Position numbers and translations under genes: made by a program. This document shows positions 1-5,529 of a stretch of 5,529 nucleotides of DNA, in pieces. This stretch comes from Phycisphaerae bacterium (GTDB taxonomy: Bacteria > Planctomycetota > Phycisphaerae > Sedimentisphaerales > Anaerohalosphaeraceae): the NCBI GenBank assembly GCA_003567095.1, contig PXAQ01000048.1, forward strand, positions 1-5,529, read 5' to 3'. Below the pieces are notes generated by a model. The model was not told the origin of the DNA, did not search any database, and saw nothing but the letters and a program-made list of their open reading frames with translations. Position 1 is the stretch's first letter. Every line of letters starts with the position of its first letter.

Positions 1-3000
1 CCGGGAAGGACCAGTTGATATTACCTCCGCCATCTGTTGCATCAACGGCGTTACCCGTGACACCACCAGAGGCATCGGAGTTCGCCAAAACCATCATCGA
101 GGCGATCGGTGTCTCCGCGGAGTTGACAAACCAGTCGGCATCGGGGTTCATATTCACGCCGGTGACACGGAAGTATCCGTCGGTGTTGTTGAATACCGTC
201 CCGGGGAGGTTGGTAAGATTCACCGAACCAGACATGATTGCCGTGACCCCGACGATATTCAAGGTCCGCCCTTCTGTATCCAGATCCCCTGAATTGGGCC
301 CTAGCTGGTAATAGGCCAACGCGTTCAGATCGGTTGTCAGCCTCAGCCCATCGGCGGCCCGGTGGTATACCTCGGGGAGCGGCGTGGCGGTGTTCCCCGC
401 GAGTATCGCGGTGTCCCCATCAGAGCTCATGATAAGGGCAGAGCCCTCTGGTGTGACCGTCACCGTGCCAGGGTCAAATTCGGCGCTGTATGCCCAGAGA
501 TCCTGCCCGTTGAAGTGCATCACCACGGGCCCTGGGGCCAGTTCGGTATCCAGCGCCCCGACGCGAAGCTCGTTCCCTAGCGCGAACAGGAGGCCCACTG
601 TGGTCGATTCATTCTGGATAAAGAGATCATTGTGATCCGTATAGGGGCCTAGGTCGTCGAGGGCAACCCCATATTCCGTACCGACACTCGGTGCATACCC
701 GTCTTCCAACCGCACACCCAGACTCGGTAGTCCCGCCGCGGGGCCCCCGAAATTCAACACACGGAATGCCTCGTTGCCCCGCGGGCGATAGCTGACTTGG
801 CCGACCCCAGAGGTCTGTAAGCGTACGTCGTAGGAGGAGTTCGTCGAGGTGGGAATGCGAAGGTTTAGCAGGTTATGCACCACTAGCAACCCCTCGACAT
901 GTATAGTCGTCCCGGCCCCCGACAGGGCGTCGATTGCCACCAGGTCGGTTACCCGGACAGTGCCCGGTATCTGCACCGTACGCCCGCCCTGAGGATCGAC
1001 GAGGTACTCATTGATCGTGGAATCCCCGGAATGGGTTACGTTGGCCACGCCTCCCCCGATGGGTGTATAGAGCAGGAAAGCACCATCGACGGTAATCGAG
1101 GCCAACTCGAGGCTATAGGTTTCCGTCCCCTGCAGGACTTCAACGTCACGCAGGAAGTGGTGGCCATCGACGACAGGAGACCTGCCGTCAGACCCGAGGA
1201 TATGTGTGTCGATATCAAGAACGATATCATCGGCTGGCGGGAGAATGGGGAACGCCCCGGCGTCATCGGTTACACGAAGGACCCCGTCCCCGATGAACGT
1301 CACGGGGTCCACCCCGGCCCCGGTGACCAGCAGCCCAAAGTCCCGGCTACCACCCATCGTCGCGGAGACACGCAGCTCGGCGTTATCGATCTCGATCGTC
1401 GACCCCCGAGAGGCTTCCAACCCCACCGCGGTCCATGTACCGGGGTCGCCGTCGGCAAAGAAACGCACCGTCGGGGCGCCGAGGAACCATAGGCGGAACG
1501 ATGTGACAGGCCCCGAGGGTATCTCTACCTCGCAGTCCTGGGTAAAGGCGAGGGTCGAGAATCCCAAGCTGATATTGGTGGTGTACCCCCCGAGCAACTG
1601 GTGCGTCACCCCAGGGGTGATAAGACGGAACCCACGATTGAGCCCCGCGTTGAATGACGCTTCCAGCCCCGACCCTGGTTCCGTGACCAGCGCGCCGCCT
1701 ATCTGGGCGCCCGCATTCCCGACCCCAGACCTCAACCCCGACTGGTCGCGGACTGTGGTCAACCCTACCGCGGCTAAACCGGTCGCACCGAGAGTGACTG
1801 AATTCCCCGTATCGACATCCATATGCCCGACAGCAGCGGTACCGAACAGATCGTAGCGCCCTGTCGTATCCCGTAAGAGCCGGAGGGTATGGGGGCCGTC
1901 GACCTCTGTTGTATCCCCGTTGAAACGGAGCGTTCGGTTGCCCTCCCCACGCCACGTCAGGTCGACATCGTTGTGGATCGCGATGTTATGCATGAAGTCA
2001 GCCGCCCCGCTGCTCGCGAGAGCCTGAATACGGATCTCCGGGGCGTACCACTGTTGATCGCTATTGATCGTTACGCGCCCCTCCCCAGTAAACGGGGTGA
2101 AGTCCAGCCACGGGGTCGTATCACCGTCGGCTGTGTTGACCCGCAACTCAATTGGCCCTGCGTACGCTATGCGGCCAGTCGACGTACCGGCGAATCGGAC
2201 GATACCGCCCTCCACCTCGATGGCGTGAGGCCACCCGCGGGTCACGTTACCGGCCCAGTTGCCCCACCCTATCGCTGCGCGAGCCCCCGACAGGCTCCGT
2301 ACCCGCGTACGACCCGTGTGTGCCGGTTCCGGCGCGCCTGCATCCACATCCCAGTAGAGGTATTGTTGATCGATAATCGAGGTGACAACGATATCCCCGC
2401 CACCCGTGATCGCCGCGTTCTCCGAGACCGCCACGCGATTATCGGTGAGCTGCGAACCCAGACGGAACCGAACTACCGCGGTCGCCGCGATCGACACGGG
2501 GGAATCGAAACGGTGAGCAGCCTCCGCATCTCCGCCACCGAACTGTATTTGGCGGTCCTGCCCCGCTGCGTATATCAGGGGGTTGCGCCAGTTCATCGTG
2601 CCGGACGCTGAGGCCCTCAGGATAAGAGGGGCCTCTACGGTTACGGCGCATGACGCGGGGTCGTTATCGGGGCCCCCGATACCGTTCTGTGCCGCGGGTG
2701 CCTGACGGATGGTGAGCTCACGCTCGACGATACATGATCCAACAAGATGCGACGACGCAGCGCTCGTGACGAGGAATCGACCCCCCTGACCGGCTAGACC
2801 TTGGAAGTGCAACGTGCCACATTCAACGACACCGGATATACCCGAGATACCCACGCCCCGCGTACGAATCTGCAGGACATCGCCGACGACCGCGTCTGCC
2901 AGGAGCAACGTACCCCCTGGGGAGGTGCGCTCTACCTGGCAGGACCCGGTACAGCGGAGGGCCACCGACAGCGTCTCTCCCGAGGACAGCAATGTCACCC

Positions 3001-3472
3001 CGGGTGCGGAGCGTAGAGTGCCTGCACCAGATACGTTAGCTGCACCGCCGATGGTGAACGTGGCATTGTAGTGCAGCGTCGCCCCGTCGCCGATCACGAT
3101 ATCGCTGCGGTACTCGGCACTCCCGCTCAGCGTGAGGGTCACCCCGTCCGCTACGGTGAGTACGGTACCCCCGGTAGACGGGCGCTGTATGGTGCGCACA
3201 GTAACCGACGTATCGAACGTCGCGGGGTCGGTCGCCCCAAGCCCGGTACCTGTGAAATACAAGCTGTGGTCGGCGACCGAGGCAAACGCGGCCGCCGCGG
3301 GGACTGTGCCTGCCTCATCAACTGTGTAGTTCGAGAGGTCGTTCCCGTTGCTATCCCCGTTCAGGTTGTGCCAATACACAGTCTGAGCCGACGTCTCCCG
3401 CAACACGTTGCCGCTGGATGACTCGACCTCAAGGTGTCCCGTGCTGGTTTCTAGCTGCAAGAACGACGGCAT
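1..3472 (-). CDS. Giant beta-strand-repeat surface or phage tail-associated protein, 3' end outside window
   Basis: One minus-strand frame stays open from the ATG at 3472-3470 to the left edge: 1157 codons with no TTA, CTA or TCA triplet in frame on the plus strand. The start is fixed by an in-frame TAA at 3484-3482, with AAGGTG five bases before the ATG. The protein is rich in Gly, Thr, Val, Asp and Ala, with six scattered Cys, and has no visible signal peptide, membrane segment or coiled coil. Around residues 32-75 lies a YWHNLNGDSNGND...DHSLYFTG pattern that resembles the 'W..G...W....NW...D.v.F' opening of beta-strand-repeat adhesins. Residues about 103-153 are short alternating strands (VLTVADGVTLTLSG, IVIGDGATL, TIGGAANVSGAGTL) typical of right-handed beta-helices. 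Residues 1130-1157 (NSDASGG, then DGGGNINWSFP) match a segment common in the same kind of protein. I see no catalytic motif. By inference it is a virion fibre, spike or adhesin exposed at the particle surface. A bacterial secreted adhesin is the alternative. Glycine is mostly encoded by GGG, unlike the upstream 561-residue gene. The gene is real with high confidence; its role is only moderately supported. Confidence 0.88.
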   Translation of the reverse strand, partial: MPSFLQLETSTGHLEVESSSGNVLRETSAQTVYWHNLNGDSNGNDLSNYTVDEAGTVPAAAAFASVADHSLYFTGTGLGATDPATFDTSVTVRTIQRPSTGGTVLTVADGVTLTLSGSAEYRSDIVIGDGATLHYNATFTIGGAANVSGAGTLRSAPGVTLLSSGETLSVALRCTGSCQVERTSPGGTLLLADAVVGDVLQIRTRGVGISGISGVVECGTLHFQGLAGQGGRFLVTSAASSHLVGSCIVERELTIRQAPAAQNGIGGPDNDPASCAVTVEAPLILRASASGTMNWRNPLIYAAGQDRQIQFGGGDAEAAHRFDSPVSIAATAVVRFRLGSQLTDNRVAVSENAAITGGGDIVVTSIIDQQYLYWDVDAGAPEPAHTGRTRVRSLSGARAAIGWGNWAGNVTRGWPHAIEVEGGIVRFAGTSTGRIAYAGPIELRVNTADGDTTPWLDFTPFTGEGRVTINSDQQWYAPEIRIQALASSGAADFMHNIAIHNDVDLTWRGEGNRTLRFNGDTTEVDGPHTLRLLRDTTGRYDLFGTAAVGHMDVDTGNSVTLGATGLAAVGLTTVRDQSGLRSGVGNAGAQIGGALVTEPGSGLEASFNAGLNRGFRLITPGVTHQLLGGYTTNISLGFSTLAFTQDCEVEIPSGPVTSFRLWFLGAPTVRFFADGDPGTWTAVGLEASRGSTIEIDNAELRVSATMGGSRDFGLLVTGAGVDPVTFIGDGVLRVTDDAGAFPILPPADDIVLDIDTHILGSDGRSPVVDGHHFLRDVEVLQGTETYSLELASITVDGAFLLYTPIGGGVANVTHSGDSTINEYLVDPQGGRTVQIPGTVRVTDLVAIDALSGAGTTIHVEGLLVVHNLLNLRIPTSTNSSYDVRLQTSGVGQVSYRPRGNEAFRVLNFGGPAAGLPSLGVRLEDGYAPSVGTEYGVALDDLGPYTDHNDLFIQNESTTVGLLFALGNELRVGALDTELAPGPVVMHFNGQDLWAYSAEFDPGTVTVTPEGSALIMSSDGDTAILAGNTATPLPEVYHRAADGLRLTTDLNALAYYQLGPNSGDLDTEGRTLNIVGVTAIMSGSVNLTNLPGTVFNNTDGYFRVTGVNMNPDADWFVNSAETPIASMMVLANSDASGGVTGNAVDATDGGGNINWSFP

Positions 3473-3477
3473 TGTGT

Positions 3478-3483
3478 CACCTT
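3478..3483 (-). promoter_or_regulatory. Ribosome binding site of the giant protein
   Basis: The minus strand reads AAGGTG five bases before the ATG at 3472. It is a partial Shine-Dalgarno match (AAGG core). It matters because the frame is closed by TAA at 3484-3482, so this is the only ATG that can open the giant frame from this side. Confidence 0.6.
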
Positions 3484-3493
3484 ACACGGCTGG

Positions 3494-3658
3494 TTACTTA
3501 GTGGCCACTTGGCGTGAGCCGAGACGATCTACTTGGTAGTGTGCGTCGAGACCACACAACGCACAACTCGCCCCTGCGGTGAGGGATAGAGCGAGGCGTG
3601 CGTGGATGATGCTGCTGATCTTACGCCCCGCCCCAGGTATAACAATGCCTCCAGCCAT
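3494..3658 (-). CDS. Small 54-residue protein of unknown function, coupled to the fibre gene
   Basis: The frame runs from ATG 3658-3656 to TAA 3496-3494. It begins one base after the TGA (3662-3660) of the 561-residue gene and ends 21 bases before the giant gene, so it fills nearly all of the gap between them. A perfect GGAGG (3669-3665) lies six bases before the ATG, inside the last codons of the fibre gene, which suggests translational coupling. The protein starts MAGGIVIPGAGRK, continues with a partly hydrophobic stretch (about residues 14-30, interrupted by His19 and Arg21), then has a CxxC pair (SCALCG, Cys32 and Cys35), followed by AHYQVDR and a basic tail ending in Lys. The CxxC with His19 or His40 could form part of a metal site, but two cysteines alone do not make a zinc finger. 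I do not recognise the family. By position, a small tail-assembly factor or fibre chaperone is possible but unproven. It could also be non-coding spacer with a fortuitous frame. Confidence 0.55.
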   Translation of the reverse strand: MAGGIVIPGAGRKISSIIHARLALSLTAGASCALCGLDAHYQVDRLGSRQVATK

Positions 3659-3659
3659 G

Positions 3660-5345
3660 TCATGCCTCCACTGTCATCTTGGTGACCCAAGTGTCGCTTT
3701 CGCGGCGCTGGAACACGGTGTTGTCTCCATCGCGCCCAAATCGCCAGGAACCGTTGGCGCTGGGGCTGCCATAATAGGTCCAGGAATCGCTTACCAAAGC
3801 CAGTGACCCTCCTGGCAGATACGTCATGGCCGTGTCAATGTTACCGAGAGTGGTTGTATTACTGCCATTACCTTTGGCCTCAGCCCCAATCACGATTTCG
3901 TTGGTGTCCGACGCGCCTTCTACTCTGGTGTCGTGACCCAATAAGACGCAGTTGTCTATTTCGGTTGCCGCTGAGCCTGCATTGGTGTATCGACCGGCGC
4001 CGTAGCCGCTGGCTGTGTTGTTGTCCCCTGTGGTATTGCTGTATAGTGCTTGGAAGCCGCTAGCTGTGTTGTTGCTCCCTATGTTATTGCTGATTAGTGC
4101 ACTGTGGCCGCTGGCTGTGTTGCCGCTCCCTATGGTATTGTTGATTAGTGCAGTGTAGCCGCTGGCTGTGTTGTTGCTCCCTTCGGTATTGCTGAATAGT
4201 GCAATGTAGCCGCTGGCTGTGTTGCGCATCCCTAGGGTATTGTTGTATAGTGCTCTGTAGCCGCTGGCTGTGTTGTCGTTCCCTCCGGTATTGTTGAATA
4301 GTGCGTCGTAGCCGCTGGCTGTGTTGCGCATCCCTGTGGTATTGCTCGCCAAAGCACCTGCACCAAATCCCTGAGAGGTTACGACACCTCTCGGCACCGT
4401 AAGCGCAGTTGCCTCAATGCCCCCCGCCGTCTCAATGGAATCCGCCGCCGTGCTGCTTGTGGAGATTTTGCCCGTCGCTGCGATACCAGTGACGGTCAGA
4501 TTGCCATCGACATAAGTATGCCCGTCAAAATATCCGGCGTAGTTGTTGACAGCGCCGCTGGCAGTGGCGTAGATGCCATAGTTCGTGCCTGCGGCGGTAA
4601 GCGCCTCAAACCAACCGCCGTAATTGCGACGAAGGGTTCCAGTAGCTTCACCACGACCTAGGATGCCGATGGACCTGCCGGTGCCGTCATCCGTCCCTGT
4701 CGTGGTACCACGCCCCAGGACACCGATATTTGAACGATTATCACCCCCCGCAGAACCGTCAACGAAACCTTCAATGCCGATAGCTGTTACCCAGGTATGA
4801 GACGAGTTCGCATTGGTAACAAACGCTCGCAGCGCGGTACGGGAGCGACCACCACTGCCACCGCCACCGCCTCCATTTGCCCCATGAGAAACAACTGCTC
4901 CAACTGTATCGTCATCATCAAAACGATCTCGGAAATGACCACGCAACTGACATGCAGTACCAGACTGAAAAACAGTGAGATGGTTGTCAGACGTACCGCT
5001 GCCTGTACCGAGCTTGAACACTGTGTTGTCAAGAGGCGCGTAAAAGCTGCCGCCGATACCGACACCGCCTGCAACAACCAGTGCACCGGTAGTGGTGTCG
5101 GTGCTAGGCGTGGTATACAGCACCGCCAGTTGACCAGTAGATAGTGTGCTCCCCAGAGCATTCACTGTCTCTGTGCCGCCTACGACGATGCCATACTTCT
5201 CACCCCCCAGCGTAGCGATATCCGCATACCAGCCAGTGCGGTTTGGTGCGTCAAGATCGGAACCGGCAGAGAAGGCCAGAACAGCCGCGCTGCCGGCGGC
5301 AGCCGTGGTAAATCCGAGCTTTGCGAGATAGCCTTTGAGTGACAT
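3660..5345 (-). CDS. Fibre-like repeat protein, probable phage tail fibre or receptor-binding adhesin
   Basis: This is a complete 561-residue frame from ATG 5345-5343 to TGA 3662-3660. An in-frame TAG at 5360-5358 rules out an earlier start, and GAGGGGG lies six bases upstream. In order: an N-terminus with two Lys and an Ala-rich stretch (residues 1-28) that could be a weak signal peptide or a virion-attachment segment; TTTGALVVAGGVGIGG (84-99), a motif common in phage fibre proteins; a glycine-rich linker (158-166); IGVLGRG (207) and IGILGRG (227); NYGIYA...NNYAGYFDG (255-275) followed by YVDGNLTVTG; seven 17-residue repeats NTxGxxNTASGYxALxx (335-453), similar to the short repeats of trimeric adhesin heads; then DTNEIVIGAEAKGNGSNTTT (480-499), a motif widespread in fibre-like proteins; and a C-terminus with NGSWRFGRDGDNTVFQRRES. 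There is no recognisable self-cleaving peptidase S74 chaperone, YadA-type membrane anchor or enzyme motif. Trimeric assembly and host-surface binding are inferred from family resemblance. The gene follows an unknown gene after 28 bases and precedes the small ORF. Confidence 0.9.
   Translation of the reverse strand: MSLKGYLAKLGFTTAAAGSAAVLAFSAGSDLDAPNRTGWYADIATLGGEKYGIVVGGTETVNALGSTLSTGQLAVLYTTPSTDTTTGALVVAGGVGIGGSFYAPLDNTVFKLGTGSGTSDNHLTVFQSGTACQLRGHFRDRFDDDDTVGAVVSHGANGGGGGGSGGRSRTALRAFVTNANSSHTWVTAIGIEGFVDGSAGGDNRSNIGVLGRGTTTGTDDGTGRSIGILGRGEATGTLRRNYGGWFEALTAAGTNYGIYATASGAVNNYAGYFDGHTYVDGNLTVTGIAATGKISTSSTAADSIETAGGIEATALTVPRGVVTSQGFGAGALASNTTGMRNTASGYDALFNNTGGNDNTASGYRALYNNTLGMRNTASGYIALFSNTEGSNNTASGYTALINNTIGSGNTASGHSALISNNIGSNNTASGFQALYSNTTGDNNTASGYGAGRYTNAGSAATEIDNCVLLGHDTRVEGASDTNEIVIGAEAKGNGSNTTTLGNIDTAMTYLPGGSLALVSDSWTYYGSPSANGSWRFGRDGDNTVFQRRESDTWVTKMTVEA
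3665..3669 (-). promoter_or_regulatory. Strong ribosome binding site of the small ORF
   Basis: GGAGG on the minus strand sits six bases before the ATG at 3658 and lies within the terminal codons of the 561-residue gene. It decides the start. The other nearby ATG (3663-3661), which overlaps the TGA stop, is only one base away from GGAGG and so is badly spaced. Confidence 0.6.
3987..4343 (-). repeat. Seven tandem 51-bp repeats encoding NTxGxxNTASGYxALxx
   Basis: Residues 335-453 of the fibre-like protein are seven units of exactly 17 codons (7 x 51 = 357 bases). The invariant DNA core reads AACACAGCCAGCGGCTAC, then GCACTA, AAT, and GGG, with few changes. The codon after Tyr varies completely: GAC, AGA, ATT, ACT, AGT, CAA, GGC. 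Other variable codons are the one before GGG and the two after it. Units 1 and 3 share the linker GGG ATG CGC, while units 4 and 6 are both preceded by AGC AAC. Unit 7 diverges after Gly-Tyr (GAGRY) and leads into the C-terminal region. A degenerate partial unit (GFGAGALAS, 326-334) precedes unit 1. At the protein level the units probably form a repeated beta-coil of a trimeric head or shaft. Confidence 0.95.
4848..4874 (-). repeat. Glycine-rich low-complexity linker in the fibre-like protein
   Basis: Residues 158-166 are glycines interrupted by one serine, followed by Arg-Ser-Arg, and are encoded by GGN and AGT codons. The tract separates the N-terminal part, which includes an acidic RFDDDD stretch just before it, from the 'GVLGRG' part. 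It is probably a flexible or polyglycine-type linker between fibre domains. Confidence 0.8.
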
Positions 5346-5351
5346 GTCTGA

Positions 5352-5358
5352 CCCCCTC
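5352..5358 (-). promoter_or_regulatory. Ribosome binding site of the fibre-like protein
   Basis: The minus strand reads GAGGGGG with six bases (TCAGAC) before ATG 5345. The spacing is good and the purine run is strong. With the in-frame TAG at 5360-5358 it confirms the chosen start. No promoter is visible in the 28-base gap to the upstream gene, which is consistent with cotranscription. Confidence 0.65.
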
Positions 5359-5373
5359 TACCTGTTCCTGTGA

Positions 5374-5529
5374 TCAACCGATGCCCAACTCGCGGCACAA
5401 CACCCCAACGGGGGCTGACAGCCGCAGGTTGCCCTTGCCAAGATGCCACTCGACGCACGCCTTGGCGGAGTCGCGTTGCTTCTCGGTCAAAACGAGCTTG
5501 CGGGGCTTCTTCTCCCAGGCGACCAAGGC
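5374..5529 (-). CDS. C-terminal fragment of an unrecognised protein, 5' end outside window
   Basis: A minus-strand frame enters at the right edge and ends at TGA 5376-5374, giving 51 residues. The visible part reads AWEKKPRKLVLTEKQRDSAK, then ACVEWHLGKGNLRL, and ends CRELGIG. It is basic and probably largely helical, with two cysteines, and has no membrane segment. I do not recognise the family. The support is the uninterrupted frame, the plausible soluble-protein composition and the close spacing (28 bases) to the same-strand fibre gene, which suggests one operon. If the region is phage-derived, a small virion or assembly protein is possible, but nothing in the fragment shows it. A short chance frame cannot be excluded because only the end is visible. 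Confidence 0.6.
   Translation of the reverse strand, partial: ALVAWEKKPRKLVLTEKQRDSAKACVEWHLGKGNLRLSAPVGVLCRELGIG

Noticed and set aside
1206..1856. Plus-strand frame of 216 codons, overlapping another of 197 codons at 899-1492
   Set aside because: Both are antisense to the giant gene, overlap each other, and have Pro/Ser/Arg-rich composition without domains.
1383..1955. Minus-strand frame of 190 codons in another phase
   Set aside because: It is a shifted reading of the giant gene (Arg/Gly/Tyr-rich, no motif), and the giant frame is continuous through it.
1889..2611. Plus-strand frame of 240 codons
   Set aside because: It lies wholly opposite the giant minus-strand frame. The product is Arg/Pro/Cys-rich with no recognisable motif, as expected of an antisense shadow in GC-rich DNA.
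2610..2635. Inverted repeat GAGGCCC ... GGGCCTC with a 12-base loop, considered as a terminator
   Set aside because: It lies in the middle of the giant coding frame and has no following T-tract in either direction.
3494..3658. Small ORF considered as a lipoprotein such as an outer spanin (TAGASC before Cys32)
   Set aside because: The residue at -3 is Gly rather than Leu/Val/Ile, the hydrophobic stretch is broken by His19 and Arg21, and the part after the cysteine is very short.
3529..3663. Alternative 44-codon minus-strand frame whose ATG overlaps the TGA stop of the fibre gene
   Set aside because: GGAGG is only one base before this ATG, and the product has no features. The 54-codon frame beginning at 3658 has correct spacing.
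3987..4343. Regular repeats considered as a CRISPR array
   Set aside because: The repeats are in frame within a protein gene, have an exact 51-base period with scattered variable codons, and lack the unrelated spacers of a CRISPR array.
3987..4343. Variable codons considered as the target of a diversity-generating retroelement
   Set aside because: No reverse transcriptase or template repeat is visible. The variation is spread over seven internal repeats and is not confined to positions matching template adenines.
4787..5161. Minus-strand frame of 124 codons and plus-strand frame at 4797-5144
   Set aside because: Both overlap the fibre-like gene, whose own frame carries clear family motifs throughout.

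Overview
The window looks like part of a tailed-phage (or prophage) structural region encoding surface-exposed, beta-rich fibre or adhesin proteins. All supportable genes lie on the minus strand and read from right to left. No replication, lysis, integration, host-metabolism, tRNA or rRNA gene is visible, so the organism cannot be named. The DNA is GC-rich and the genes are tightly packed, each with a purine-rich ribosome binding site. The phage assignment is an inference from tail-fibre-like motifs and from the lack of any visible membrane anchor or secretion domain. A bacterial surface-protein locus is the main alternative.

Layout in order of transcription: (1) 5529-5374, the last 51 residues of an unrecognised gene that enters from the right edge. 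(2) 5345-3660, a complete 561-residue fibre-like protein. It has an alanine-rich N-terminus, a phage-fibre 'GALVVAGGVG' segment, a glycine-rich linker, 'GVLGRG' and 'YAGYFDG' motifs, seven perfect-length 17-residue repeats, and a C-terminal region of the kind seen in many fibre-like proteins. (3) 3658-3494, a 54-codon small ORF that starts one base after the previous stop and has a well-placed GGAGG. (4) 3472-1, a single uninterrupted frame of 1157 codons that leaves the window at the left edge. It encodes the start of a very large, threonine-, glycine- and valine-rich beta-strand-repeat (probable beta-helix) protein. This frame is the largest feature of the window and is easily overlooked because its stop codon lies outside.

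The gaps between genes are 28, 1 and 21 bases. In-frame stops just upstream fix the starts of the 561-residue and giant proteins. The simplest reading is one operon making two surface-exposed virion proteins with a small, translationally coupled protein between them. The most unusual signals are the 51-bp repeat array, in which synonymous positions are almost frozen while particular codons vary freely; the size and novelty of the giant protein; the small ORF; and a clear difference in glycine codon choice between the two large genes.
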